DNA from: Pyrenula massariospora
Taxonomy: Eukaryota > Ascomycota > Eurotiomycetes > Pyrenulales > Pyrenulaceae
NCBI GenBank assembly: GCA_021030905.1
Contig: JAGFMI010000008.1
Span: 434,001 to 498,000 of the forward strand
Length of the DNA stretch: 64,000 nucleotides
Direction of reading: 5' to 3'
The notes under the pieces were generated by a model that searched no databases, was not told where the DNA came from, and saw only the letters and a program-made list of their open reading frames with translations. Position numbers and translations under genes: made by a program. Of this stretch, positions 46,097 to 57,284 are shown one piece after another. How positions within the stretch are numbered: the first letter of the stretch is position 1; each line of letters opens with the position of its first letter.

Positions 46097-48972
46097 ATGC
46101 TCCCAGAGGAAATAATCAAGTATGCTCGTTTCCATGGTCTCGCGACCGACCACCGCGCTCTCGACCCTCTGGGGGAGTTCCTTGCGACAAATCCCCCTGA
46201 ATTAGTCCTAGACGACCCCTCGGATTCCATTCCGCTGCATGATGATCCCGCCCTTAAAGCAGCTTTGCGCGAGAAAATTACGGTAAATCGCGACGTTATT
46301 GAGCTCATTGCACAATGTATCAAGCCTCGTCGTCGGACTCCAACAGTCCCTTGCGATGATTACAACCGGCTGAAGAACCTGCGACTGAGCCCACCCCTAC
46401 TTCCCACGGACCACGCCAGTGATGTCCAGAGCTTCTTAGTGGAAGCTCGCCGGGAAAGAGAAGCGCATTTTCGCCTCGAACCGCTTCCTTTCGACGGGGA
46501 TTTCGAAAAGGATCTATCGTGGCCATCGCATTTTATTACTTTGTCAGATGACTGTAACAAAAGAGCTGCCAGAGAGAAATTAGACAGTACGAGAGAAGTG
46601 CTCGACTATATTCGCAAGACTATTAACGGCGGTTACTCTGAAAAAGCAGAGAAGGATCTTATCGAGAAAGATCTCCGATACAGAAAGGTTAGGGTTTTTG
46701 AAATCGGATTTCTGTTTCTGACGATCTGTAGACAAATGATAGGGCCCGTCTCAGCCCACCTTTACTACCATTAGAAGAATTCGGCGAACCATACGTTCCG
46801 TCTTCGCCGGCGCTGGAGCTTCCATTGCTCTCAGACCATACAGACCCAGATGCTACTAAATTGAAAGAACTTGAGCAAAGCATCAAGTCTGCTGACAGAA
46901 TTGACCTTGACGCTGCGAGTGATATTGACACTGACAATGTCCGAAAGCTTTTGGACAAAGTACAGAACCCAGCACCATACGACCCATTGACGACGATAGA
47001 TCTGTTGGCAACAGAGGATGGACCAAAGCTTTCTGGGGTAAACAAGTTGAAGCTAGAACCGCCTCTAAGTCCATTACGGAGTGATCAGGAAACCTCGAAT
47101 CTTGAAACCGAGCTATCACTTCTACAAGAGTCAAAGGCAGACGAGCAACGTGCATCTCTAGGAGCTTTGAAAATCAATAAGTTGCTGGATTTATTGGAAG
47201 ACGAACATCTTGGGAGCATGGCGAGGCTTGCCTTGGAGCGTATCGATAAGGATTTGAAAAAGGAGCGGATCAGCGATCTTCATCTTATACCCAAACTAGA
47301 GATTCCAAAGCTACGACCAGTAGAATTCTCCATCCCGTGGAAAGAAAATACGCAAGGACTGCCGGGGAAAGAACATTTGCGTCCACGCTGCCTACTCACA
47401 GACCTGATCAACCAATGTCATGATGACACTTCTCACGAAAGTTCTGGAGATCTTGAATTGCGATGGGTACCTTACAATCATTCGAAGAGCCAAGTCGAAA
47501 CTCGAGAAATGATTGACGACGCCGACCATTATCTTGGGACAGCGCTGAAGCCTCCTTCGAAGCTCGTCAAAAGCGCGGATATGCTATGGAAGCCCGAGAA
47601 GCCTCGCGTCCTCGACGAATTGGAACATGAAGAAAGCGAGCTTGAAGAGAATCATGACCTTGCGACCGGAGTCTCGGATGGCGACGGAGTGAGAAATTCA
47701 GAGAAGAACATGGATGCCTTAGCTCTGCCCCCTCATCAAGGAAATTGTATGAACGTCGCACAACCCACGCCTGACCTCCTAACAAAACGTCCTGCGTTGG
47801 AACCTGAATTGGGAGCGAAGAAAAAGAAACATCGGCTTACGCACACACGGAAAATCCAACTGCATGACCAGCCGGTCTCAGATTCGATATCATCGTTCAT
47901 GCATATTAGGGGGCTTGAAATCAATTACCATCAAGGATCCACAACCAGCAAAGTCTTCCACAAGGCTATATCCCATTCTCCGGATATTCAAGTCCCTGCT
48001 ACGCCAGATCCAATCACTCCACAACAACATGTACCCGCTATGCTCGACCACCTTCCTATCTCTCCACCCAAACCCACTTTCACCCGACAGCACACCCTCA
48101 TCCTCCGCACCTCCCTCCTCAGCAACTATACCACCCTCATAAACCGCCTCGAAACCAACCACCCCCACGCACCACGCCTAATCTTCCGCGACCCCCTCAA
48201 CCTCAAAACCCCCTTCCCAACCGGTACCCCAGACCCCCTCCCAGACATCCTCCTCTCCCCCACAGCCGGCATCCTCCTCGCAACCACGCAATCCCTCACC
48301 CAACGCGCCCTCCCCGGCCAGCGCCCCTCCACGCCTACACTGCAATCCCAGATCCTGAAGCTAAAGAGTACGCTGGAAGTACTCTTTGTGCTGGTCACGT
48401 CCAAATCCGCCGCGAGCGTGATCGACGCGAACACGTCCTCCGCGCTTACGGAGCTCGTCGCGTTAGGCGATTGCCTTTGGCCTGACTTGGCACTTTCTGT
48501 GATTATTGTCCCGCCCATGACGCCGGCCGATCCGGCTCCGTCGATGGGGCTGCCTGGCCAAGATAAGCAAGCGCAAGCGGCGGGAAGTGCACATGCAAAC
48601 CACCTGCTCAACTGGATCCTAGCTCTGGCTGACCGGTACGGATACGTGGCGCCGCAAGGGGAGCCCGCGGGGGTGATGCTGGATGAGGAGACGACGTGGG
48701 AAGTCTGGCTGCGGGCGGCGGGGTGCAATGCGTATGCGGCGCAGGTTGTGGTGGGGATGGTGAAGGGCGGCGGGGTTGGGGGAGGGAAGGACGAGGCGGG
48801 TGGGTTGAGGGGGTTCGTAAGGATGGGGAGTGCGAGGAGGGAAGAGGTTTTTGGGCCGGTTGTTGGGAGGGGGGTGGTGAGGAGATTGAATGAGGTTGTT
48901 GATTTGAGGTGGGATGAGAGTCCTGCGTTGATGGGGGTTGGGCCGTGGAAGGGAGGACTTGAGATAGAATAA
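46097..48972 (+). CDS. Large fungal protein with C-terminal XPF/ERCC4-like and HhH-like region
   Basis: Exons are 46097-46687 and 46732-48972, in phase, giving 943 residues. The first 600 residues are acidic and poorly conserved in appearance, with repeated LSPPLLP/LEPPLSPL motifs. A Lys-rich KKKKHR leads to the C-terminal fold. From about residue 640, TLILRTSLLSNYTTLINRLE, then LIFRDPLN, DILLSPTAGILLATTQSL, LQSQILKLKSTLEVLFVLV and WPDLALSVIIVPP follow the strand/helix order of an ERCC4 nuclease fold without its catalytic ERKxxxD. WEVWLRAAGCNAYAAQVVVGM then looks like a helix-hairpin-helix. That layout is known from Zip2/SHOC1 meiotic crossover proteins, so a meiotic role is my inference; it may equally be another uncharacterised fungal family. 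Third-position G/C is strongly raised after about 48060. Confidence 0.7.
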
Positions 48973-49332
48973 TGACTTGTGGGGTTTTAGACTATGTCTA
49001 TGGATGTTAGACTCGAAGTTATTCTGGTGGCTTCTTAGGTGGCGGAAGTATCGAAACATTGCGTACCTGGCAAGACTTCAGAAGGTGCCTGCTATTTGCC
49101 AACTCTATGCATTAGGGCGCTCCGCCGGCATGTATTTCTCTAGCGAGTGCTCACACCTCCAATATAGACTGACCTTCGACCGCGTACTCCTTTGGCGTGG
49201 GGCTCCTTGGCGTGCAGTCCCTCGCTTGCCAACCGAATATTCTCGCAGACTCTGGACAGATCTTAAAAGCCACAGTTGTAGAGTTTTGAACATTCAAGCC
49301 GAGTTACATCGAGATATTTTCGAGTTCCATAA
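48973..49332. other. Convergent intergenic region
   Basis: 360 nt between two 3' ends. No gene or repeat was recognised. Confidence 0.4.
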
Positions 49333-50983
49333 TTACCTGAAGGGTTGTATAAGAAATCTAAAGAGTCGGTAGACCTTAATCGTAACGCTTACCTTTTCAA
49401 TGTATCTCACACCCACGAGAACGCCATCAGCATCCTGAAACTCGCGCTCGTCTCCAAAATCTGCATTGTCTTCGTCAAGGCAGGTCAAACAAGTTTCCGC
49501 AACCCTGGCGTATTTGGTTCCCATTCGCTTGGGAAGAACGGCTCGAGATAGGGAAACTAGGAGATCCTTAGCCAAGATAGGTTCCCAAATCGACGATCTT
49601 TCCAATAGTGGCGCAAGAATTGGTGATGGGACACACTTCCCCTCCTCGTTGTAGAAGACGAAGGACTCCCACATACCCACTTCCAACAGGCAGACCCCAA
49701 GGCTATATATATCGTGCTGCATGATATAATAGTCATCCGGTCTTAAGCCTTGCCGACGAGGGTGGCGATACAGGTTTTTCTCCCACGTGGAATCGCCAAA
49801 TCGTAATGTATGTCCTTCGGCATTACGAAACTCTTCAAAGCCTACCAAGAAAGAATGGCCTAGTGACGACGGTTTATCTCTGGCAAGAAGTATGTTCTCT
49901 GGACGGACGTTTTTGTGGACGAAACCGAATGTGTGGACGGAGCTGATCGACTTCGCTAGATCTTTCGCTATGTCTAGCCGATCTGAAAGTGAATGATTTG
50001 CCTCACCTGCAAGGAGACTGGCACGAAGACTCTCCGGCGCTGAAAATCCTTCGATGGTTCTGAATATGAAAGTAAAACCGATCGGTCGGTTACCCTGGGG
50101 CGCCAGTTCTCTGACAACACCAGCGCACTTAAGGAGCCCGAACTGGATTGGATCAGCATGAACAAGCTTCCGTGCAAACTCTCGAACGTCTGTTGTGAGC
50201 CGGTGAATATTGCCTTGGGCAGGACAAGGAACAGAGTCCAGTATGAGAAACTTGCTCGATCCTGCCCTCTGCGCGACCTTTGCGGATGAAAATGGTATAT
50301 TGAAGATGCGAGCAGACCTGAGGCCATCCTCTGGAAGGAAAATAGATCTTTCCTGCTGAGCCGTACCTCGGAGCGTATTCCTCAGCAATTGGACAGAATT
50401 CAATAAGGGGGACGCGGAAGTTTCGTGATGTCTTGTCAATTCTGAGTCGATCTGCGGGCTCGAGGTTATGAGAATCAAGAACCAAGAAGGATCGAACGTT
50501 TTCTGCCATGTCTCCAAATCTTCGATGGTTCTATCGAGGCCTTCCTTGAGAAGAGTGTATTTCCATCTCCTTACACCGAATTGCTGCGGTCGCTGATCCT
50601 TCACTGATGACGCGCCTGATTGATTTCCCACGATAAGACTATCGATCTTCGAGACAGCAGTCGTCAGTTTGCCGATAAGTACGTGTAGGATTTGTTTCTG
50701 TATGTTCTGATGCTCTTCATCCAAGCTTTGCCACACGCGTCCAAGAAAATCCAGCTGCAGCCTTGTCCGTGTCCAGTGGCTTTGTATACAGAGAATTCGC
50801 TCTGCGATCTCCGATTCGGCGTTTTTGACAGAGGCGCACAAATGAGCGAGTGTATTCCCATGTCTAGATAGAATTACGTGTAATTTAGTGCGTGCCTAGG
50901 GCGAACTAGAAAGCGGGGGTTTAATACTTAAAACAAAGGTCAAGCGTGGTGACAATGGCCAATCCAAGCTCGACCCCACTCAT
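49333..50983 (-). CDS. HeLo (prion-inhibition)-like N-terminal domain fused to a pseudokinase
   Basis: Exons read on the minus strand are 50983-50928 and 50863-49333, in phase, giving 528 residues. The first 95 residues (MSGVELGLAIVTTLDLCFKHG, EIAERILCIQSHWTRTRLQLDFL, LDEEHQNIQKQILHVLIGKL) match the helical HeLo/prion-inhibition domain common in fungal incompatibility-type proteins. A protein-kinase-like fold follows. The catalytic loop reads HKNVRPENILL (from residue 335) where active kinases have HRDLKPEN, and the DFG position reads VGFEE, so it is probably inactive. DIYSLGVCLLEVGMWESF is the F-helix region. HeLo-type helices can act on membranes, and animal MLKL has a comparable helical-bundle plus pseudokinase layout. 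A cell-death or immunity switch is plausible but unproven. It is divergent from the kinase-YTH gene. Confidence 0.85.
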
Positions 50984-51458
50984 TGTCCCAGACGAAGTAG
51001 CCTCGTCGCCATAGAGGCCTCTTTTGACAATGGAATCTATCACCAATGACTAAAACTTCGCATTCGATGATTAGCCAACGGCATGGCCGTCCTTTCTGTG
51101 TTAAGGGACTCGGGCTGGGAGGTTTGAAGAAAGGCGAAATTGCTTACAAGTAAACAAGCTGCAGCTAAAGGTAGATTTGCGTGGAAAGCAACCGAAGGAG
51201 TCTAGTGCCAAATACGAAGGCAGTGAGAGTGCTTTCCAAGGTGGATATCGGAAGTCGTTACTCACTCTTACTGGCTGAGAATTGGGATGGCGTGCGCCAC
51301 GGTCCCTACTATTGAATCTCTAGCCGCCCAGGTGGTGGAAAAAGAAAGTTGGACAGAATTTCGACTCATAATTCTCTCCGAGATAATTTTTGAGCACAAT
51401 AGACGCAAGGATTGCGCACAGCGAGTCTTTTGTGCGCGACTCAGTCACCTATCAAACA
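50984..51458. promoter_or_regulatory. Divergent promoter between HeLo-pseudokinase and kinase-YTH genes
   Basis: 475 nt between the two start codons. Shared control is possible. No palindromic operator stands out. Confidence 0.45.
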
Positions 51459-53601
51459 ATGTCTCGGGTCTCGGATCTCGTTCAGGATGCAGAGCTTCAG
51501 ACGCGTTTCCAGCCAGAATATACCATCCATATCTACAGCGAGACTGGGCCAACTGTTCGAGAGCGATCGATCCTACGAGAAGAGCATTGGAAGCGACAGA
51601 GATTTGTTGGCGGTGGTTCTTATGGAAATGTTTGGCTGGAACAGTGTGAGAAAGGACATCGAGAGGCGAAACTACGCGCTGTCAAAGAAGTCGTCAAATC
51701 TCCGCATGCTTCGAAACAGAGAGACTACGATCGTGAACTAGAAGCCATATCAAAATTTTCTCACCGAAAGGTATTCTAGAGTGCATTCTGAAACTGTCCA
51801 CCATGACTACTGATCTCTTGAGCGTTCTACAGTACGAAAGATGCTTTGTCAAGTCATTTGGATGGTTTGAAAATGATAGAGCCATATTCATTGCAATGGA
51901 ATATCTCGAGTATGGTGACCTCCATCATTATCTCTGCTCAGAACCGCCTTTACTGGAGCCAGAAGCTCAGCAGATCACTTTTCAAGTTCTTGAGGGCCTA
52001 TACTTCATGCATGAGAATGGCTTCTCGCACAGAGATTTAAAGCCTGGTGTGAGTGCCCATGTGCCCTGTATGGTAGTGAGCATCTCTTACATCATCCTTG
52101 AAAACAGAATATCTTGTTGAGATCTAGGCCGCCAGATCCTTGGTGGGTCAAGTTAAGTGATTTTGGCATCAGTAAGCGCGCTGCCGACAATAACGCAGCC
52201 TCGTCAACGCTGAAAGGTACACTGAGATATATGGCGCCTGAGCTGCTCGGATTTGTAGAGCTGGGTGCAGGATCAGATTCACACAACGCGGAGGCAGCGG
52301 ACATGTGGGCTCTGGGCGAGATCGCTTTCCAGATGCTCACTAAACAATTGACCTTCAGAAATATTGGTCTTTTGTCAACTTACGTCCGATCACCTAACAC
52401 TTTCCCTTCATATGTCTTACGCGCTCTGAATGTCGGTGAAGCTGGCATAAGTTTCATCAATAGACTTATGCAGCCAATGCCCAAAGACCGCCAGACAGCT
52501 AGTAAAGCTCTGCTTCAACCTTGGATGGAGCCTTGCAATTCTCAAACCACTGGAATGACATCACTCTCATCTACCGAGTACGTTATACTACAGATTGGAA
52601 AATTAATCAGCCACTAACTTGAGACATAGACTAATCGCATCGAAGAAGACTCCTGTTCCCCCTTTGGAAGATCCATTGTACGCTCCTTCGGGTAGATGGA
52701 GTACCGTCTCAATGGCTCCTCCTCAATCATCATCTTCGATGAGCAGTTCTGGCACGGCTGCAAGAGAGCTCAGCACACTGAGAACTACTACTGGCCTTTC
52801 CAGGACGAACACTAGCACCTTGAGCTCGGTGACGGAAGGTACTTGACCGAATATAAGATAATTGTTCTTCCATCCTCCGCTAATTCAACGTCAGATACAA
52901 CTCGACATGTGAGCTCCGCAACTCGGGCAAGATATTTCATTCTAAAATCCAATAACGAAACCAACATTGAGACGAGTGCAGCCCATGGTATATGGTGCTG
53001 TGGAAAGCAGACCAACACACGGCTGAGTAACGCATACAACAGAACAGTCGGACCAGTCTTTCTTATTTTCTCCGTGAATGAGAGGTCAGGCAGAACGCCA
53101 CTGTCTATCTTTCCTCTTCAACGCTAACTTTACCATAGCCGAAAGTTTTGCGGGGTGGCTCAAATGGAAAGCCCTTGGAATCCCGACGTAACCACTGTCC
53201 ATTGGGAAAATGGAGAATGGGAAGGGTATGTCTCATCTTGAGTAGCCACAATCAATGTTCAGATCTCCTAATTATCTTCTAGAGGCTTCCTCGTCAAATG
53301 GCTCTCATGGACTTCCATTCCATTCGACGACGTCAGTCATCTAAAAAACAAAGAAGACGGAATTTCCATTACCAGAGCCAGATTTGCCCCTGAGCTCTGC
53401 GCGAGTACGGGCATGGAAATGATGCGAAGATTTGGGGTTCCTAAACTCGTTCCACCACAAGTGCATCAGCCAAGTGACATGAGCACGATTGGCAGCCTCG
53501 ATGTAGGTAGACTGGGTCTAGACACAACTATGGGGACAAGTAAACGGTCCCTCGAAATGGAGATTGATGAGGCCGAGAGCGACAAAAGGCAGCGCAACTG
53601 A
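51459..53601 (+). CDS. Ser/Thr protein kinase fused to a YTH (m6A-binding) domain
   Basis: Seven exons, 51459-51770, 51833-52048, 52108-52577, 52630-52838, 52895-53084, 53139-53225 and 53283-53601. All six introns keep phase, giving 600 residues. Kinase: glycine loop GGGSYGNVW from residue 51, Lys in LRAVKEV, HRDLKPGN (Asp172), SDFGISK (Asp194), MAPELL and DMWALGEIAFQML, so it looks active. A Ser/Thr-rich linker (about 335-410) follows. The YTH domain spans about 413-545: RYFILKSNNETNI, GIWCC (Trp436), VFLIFSVNESRKFCGVAQM, VHWENGEWEGGFLVKW (Trp488, Trp493, Trp501) and SWTSIPFDDVSHL. The cage Trp positions known from m6A readers are kept. The C-terminus ends with a basic KRQRN. The start is the first in-frame ATG. 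Confidence 0.88.
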
Positions 53602-54072
53602 AGTACCTACCCATGGCCACGTTCCGAGAGCAGTTGTAAGCTCAAGCGGGAGATGAGAAGGTCACCATATATGAAGCCTCTATTCCATCCGGAAACCGCT
53701 TAACACTCATTCAGTATGGAAGTCAAAGCTGATCGGACTTTGAGGGAAAATCTCTTTCGCCCCGACGGCAGAGAATACTGCGGGTAAGACTCATCTTATA
53801 ACGAGTATAGACTTTTCCTCAGCGCTGACGGTCAAGGGCTCAGTAGCTGCCAGCCCGAATCTGAAATTGAATATAATGAAATGTCCCATTCGATATCATC
53901 CGTTGAGGGGAGCAAGACATTATCTTGGCGTCTGGGAAATAATGTTCCTTTGGATCACATCATAATGGCACGTGGGAGCGAGGGATTCTACATCGTCTCG
54001 CGCCGTTCGGCGTTTGCAGAAATTTTCGATTTTATTTTATACGCAATCTGTTTGTGTATAACTCGTTCTACA
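53602..54072. other. Convergent intergenic region
   Basis: About 470 nt between the kinase-YTH and GH76 3' ends. No gene was seen; both 3' UTRs are expected here. Confidence 0.4.
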
Positions 54073-55215
54073 TCACTTTGTCACCGCTACAGCAGCCACG
54101 AGACCAGCCATGGCAGAATTATGCGTCACCGCGTTCGGTTTGGCAACAAAAGTCGACCACGACAGCCCCATCTGATTCGCCTCCAACCCCTTCCCTTTCT
54201 TCGCTCGACTATTCGCCCATATCCAGTCTGCATTCTTAGTGATAAAGTCTCGGTACTGCTTATTCTTCGTAGCCGCGTACAGCTTGGCGAGGTTGCGCAT
54301 AAACGGGCCCTTAAACTGCTGTGCATTCCCGCCCTTGCAGTCCGGCTCGCAGCTCTCTCGCAATATCGGACCGGGATTCTGCTTCAACGCTGCATTGGCG
54401 ATCGCCGTGGCCGAGTCGAGATATGCTTTATCTCCCGTCGCGGCTGCGAGCTCGACCAGCCCCCCGAGAATCACGCCCTGGTTGTACGTCCACCCGTTCT
54501 GCCCGTTGTTCTTGCAGTCCGTCTGCCGCAGCCCATCGTTAAATAGGCCGGTTGAGTTGATCATGCCGCTTCCGTGCAGCCAGATCCACGCGTGGACGGC
54601 TTTGTCTTTGTACGGGCCCGGGTCCTTTGCTCGGTTCGCGAGATGCGCGCCGACGCTGATGTACAGCTCGTTCGAGATCGCGGCGAGGAAGTGCTGGCCC
54701 TTCTTGTCCGGCTTCTTGTTCCACCACATGCCCCCCGTGATGCCGCCGCCGCCCTTGCACGTGCCGTTCCACCCTTTGTCCATGTCGGCGAATATGCTCT
54801 TCGCGGTGTCGAGGTACTTGGCGTCCTTGGTGGCGTCGTAGACGGCGATCCAGGCCAGCGCCCACCAGCCTTCGTCGTCGTAGTAGTCGTTGAGGAAGTT
54901 TTTGGCGCGGTTTTGGGTGTAGACTTCGGTGAAGACTTTGTTGATAGAGTCTTTTCGGTTGGGGTCTAGGGCTTGGAGGTCGGCGATGACCGTGAGGCAG
55001 TTGGCCCAGTGCCACCAGCCCGAAGAGCTCCATTTTCCTTTGCCGTACCAGGTCTGCAATGTATCGAAAGCGGCTTCGGCGTTAGCAGCATAAGGGTTTG
55101 CTCTTTTTGAGGGGGAATGGTCTGAGTGGGAGGAGGAGTGCTTGTGAGATCTTAGACCTGTGTCCGCTTGGACGAGAAGAGGCACTGAGAACAACAGCCA
55201 TATTAGGGGAAACAT
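54073..55215 (-). CDS. Secreted GH76-family alpha-1,6-mannanase-like protein
   Basis: Single exon, 380 residues from ATG 55215. The first 17 residues are a signal peptide (MFPLIWLLFSVPLLVQA). The GH76 pattern is clear: TWYGKGKWSSSGWWHWANCLTVIADL, FLNDYYDDEGWWALAWIAVYDAT with the adjacent Asp pair that is catalytic in the family, GGGITGGMWW, NELYISVGAHLA, GWTYNQGVILGGLVELAAATGD and CKGGNAQQFKGPFMRNLAKLY. GH76 members cut or transfer alpha-1,6-mannan; Dfg5/Dcw1 relatives link GPI mannoproteins to the cell wall. No GPI-anchor signal is evident at the C-terminus, so a secreted or wall-associated enzyme is more likely than a Dfg5 orthologue. Confidence 0.92.
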   Translation of the reverse strand: MFPLIWLLFSVPLLVQADTGLRSHKHSSSHSDHSPSKRANPYAANAEAAFDTLQTWYGKGKWSSSGWWHWANCLTVIADLQALDPNRKDSINKVFTEVYTQNRAKNFLNDYYDDEGWWALAWIAVYDATKDAKYLDTAKSIFADMDKGWNGTCKGGGGITGGMWWNKKPDKKGQHFLAAISNELYISVGAHLANRAKDPGPYKDKAVHAWIWLHGSGMINSTGLFNDGLRQTDCKNNGQNGWTYNQGVILGGLVELAAATGDKAYLDSATAIANAALKQNPGPILRESCEPDCKGGNAQQFKGPFMRNLAKLYAATKNKQYRDFITKNADWIWANSRAKKGKGLEANQMGLSWSTFVAKPNAVTHNSAMAGLVAAVAVTK

Positions 55216-56429
55216 TTTGACGACGGCAAGTAACAGCACAAGTAGCAGCAGGAATGAGAAACGCAAGCCTTGTCCACAATCAATCGGCTTGGATGAAATT
55301 GAGCGTTCGCAATGTGGATATCAGTCCATAGCATTTTCAGCCACCAACTTCCGACAAGCTATGCACGATGTCCCATGACACACTTCTACACACACATAGC
55401 TCGTAACGGGTCGAGAACTTGACAAAGGGATAAAGGCTCATTGTTGAAGAGTCCGGCGAAATTGGTATTTGTAGATCTTTCTTTATCAAGTCTGGGCGTA
55501 CCGTGACCCCAATTGAACAAAGCTCGGTGTCAGCGAGAGCCATGTCTTCTGACTTCACCGAATTAGACGGTGAATTTGATGTTGATACTTTCTAGGAAGA
55601 AAGTGACGACGTAGGGGCTGAGTCATGCGCATCTAATTGGGCTATGTAAAGGAATTAAATGCCTAGATTTACAGCCACAAGCTTGAGAGCACTCGGTGCA
55701 GCAATTGAGGTGAGGCGAAAGATAAAAACAAAGTTCTTATTCGTGGAAACCGCTGCTGCTCAGAACAATCTTCCAAAGAACACACAAGCAAAGTAGAAGA
55801 TAGATCTTTACGAAGCATTTTCTTTCATGGCCAAAATGACACCAATGCTTTCTAAAAGCTTGGATGATGATGAGATCTTTTCAAAAATAACTTTCCGTCT
55901 CATAGCTATGATCTCTATGAAAAGCAAGTTCAACTCGGGGGCTTTAGGATCCGAGCTCCTCCGTCCGCCCCAATCTGATGCATAATTCTAATTCTCTAAG
56001 GGCGGCCAGCACCAACGTCCCTCCTCATTGAAGAGTCTATAGTCTCACAGCCCATTGGTAATGAAGACGAGCCTTTCAAAATTTATTAATAAGACCGATA
56101 GATGTTTTGGGGGATCCGATGAGGACGAGGCCAATAATTCCATTCTAACCAACCTCAACAACGCGTTCTGTAGCCGACGGCATGAGTCTGCGGCATTCTG
56201 CGGCTCGGATGGTTCTTTGATGAAACTGCACTGGCCTCATGTGCGTATTCGGGTGTTGGGCACTTATTAGGCAATTCCGACTTTCATTCACGTTGATAGT
56301 GGGTGGGACGCATACCGTTGCTTTTTGTCTCAATAGATTATAAAGTTCATGCAACTCTAATGCTATCTTCTGTAAGACTCTACGTAGTGTTGATCATCAA
56401 TTTCCATTTGAAATCCTCATTCCTTCGCC
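55216..56429. other. Intergenic region
   Basis: 1.2 kb between the divergent GH76 and orphan genes, containing both promoters. Short frames here show no domain. Confidence 0.4.
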
Positions 56430-57284
56430 ATGATTATCTGCTATGTGGGATCGGATGTCAATGGTGACCCCCCAAAGCAGCCGCTACAAGAAATTATTAC
56501 CGTCTTCAAGCACCATCGCAACCTCGACTACAATAGAGGTGTCTATGAAGATTTTGTCAAAAAGGCGGAGAACGTGCCGAGAAACCGAGGCTACAGTTAC
56601 CGTCACTACTGCCCCTTCAAGCGTATCTTCAATGCGATGTTAGAGTATTGTCTCGGCAAATCGCGCCGCGAGGTCCTTATCTGGCTGCTGTCTGATGCTC
56701 CCCTCAACACGCAGAAACGATGTGTGATTAACAATCTTGGCATCACGCCAACGAAACAAATGGATAAGATGCTTAAAGCGGTCGGCAGTCCCTGGACGAA
56801 TTTGCTAGCATTTGACGTCTGGGTAGAATGGGCCTTTTACAATGTGTGCGACTGGCCAGCTAACATTTTCTATGGGAATGGGACTGGCGATGGGAAGGGT
56901 ACAAAAATCGACACACCCACGACACCTGACTGGGCGGACAAGCAGAAACGGCGCGTGGAAGACGCTTTGAGAAGGCTTGCGGCGGAAATTCCGGGCTTGT
57001 CAACGGCGACCAAGGTGCCAGTCGAAAAATACGAGAGGATATACTTGGTTTCGGAAAAATCGAAATCGAAACGGACACGGGACATCGAAGAGGCAGATAG
57101 CAGAAGTACAGCTGATGAGCGAAAGAAGCCCAAGGTCACAGAGCCTTCAATTGACGAAGAGATGCGGGACATAGATTTATTTAGTGAGCAGGACATTGAG
57201 GATGGGGCGGAAATGCCTCGAAGTAAGAAGGACTCACACAAAGGAAGGCATAGAATGCGTCGTCTTTTTGGATTGAAGCACTAG
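56430..57284 (+). CDS. Hypothetical protein, possibly nuclear
   Basis: Single exon, 284 residues, ATG 56430. I do not recognise a family. The first 170 residues look folded (SYRHYCPFKRIFNAMLEYCL, SRREVLIWLLSDAPLN, WTNLLAFDVWVEWAFYNVCDWPANIFYG), rich in Trp and Tyr. The last 110 residues are charged and probably disordered, with two basic clusters (KSKSKRTRD, ERKKPK) separated by acidic stretches, which suggests nuclear targeting. There is no signal peptide or membrane segment. It has no clear link to its neighbours. Confidence 0.55.
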   Translation: MIICYVGSDVNGDPPKQPLQEIITVFKHHRNLDYNRGVYEDFVKKAENVPRNRGYSYRHYCPFKRIFNAMLEYCLGKSRREVLIWLLSDAPLNTQKRCVINNLGITPTKQMDKMLKAVGSPWTNLLAFDVWVEWAFYNVCDWPANIFYGNGTGDGKGTKIDTPTTPDWADKQKRRVEDALRRLAAEIPGLSTATKVPVEKYERIYLVSEKSKSKRTRDIEEADSRSTADERKKPKVTEPSIDEEMRDIDLFSEQDIEDGAEMPRSKKDSHKGRHRMRRLFGLKH

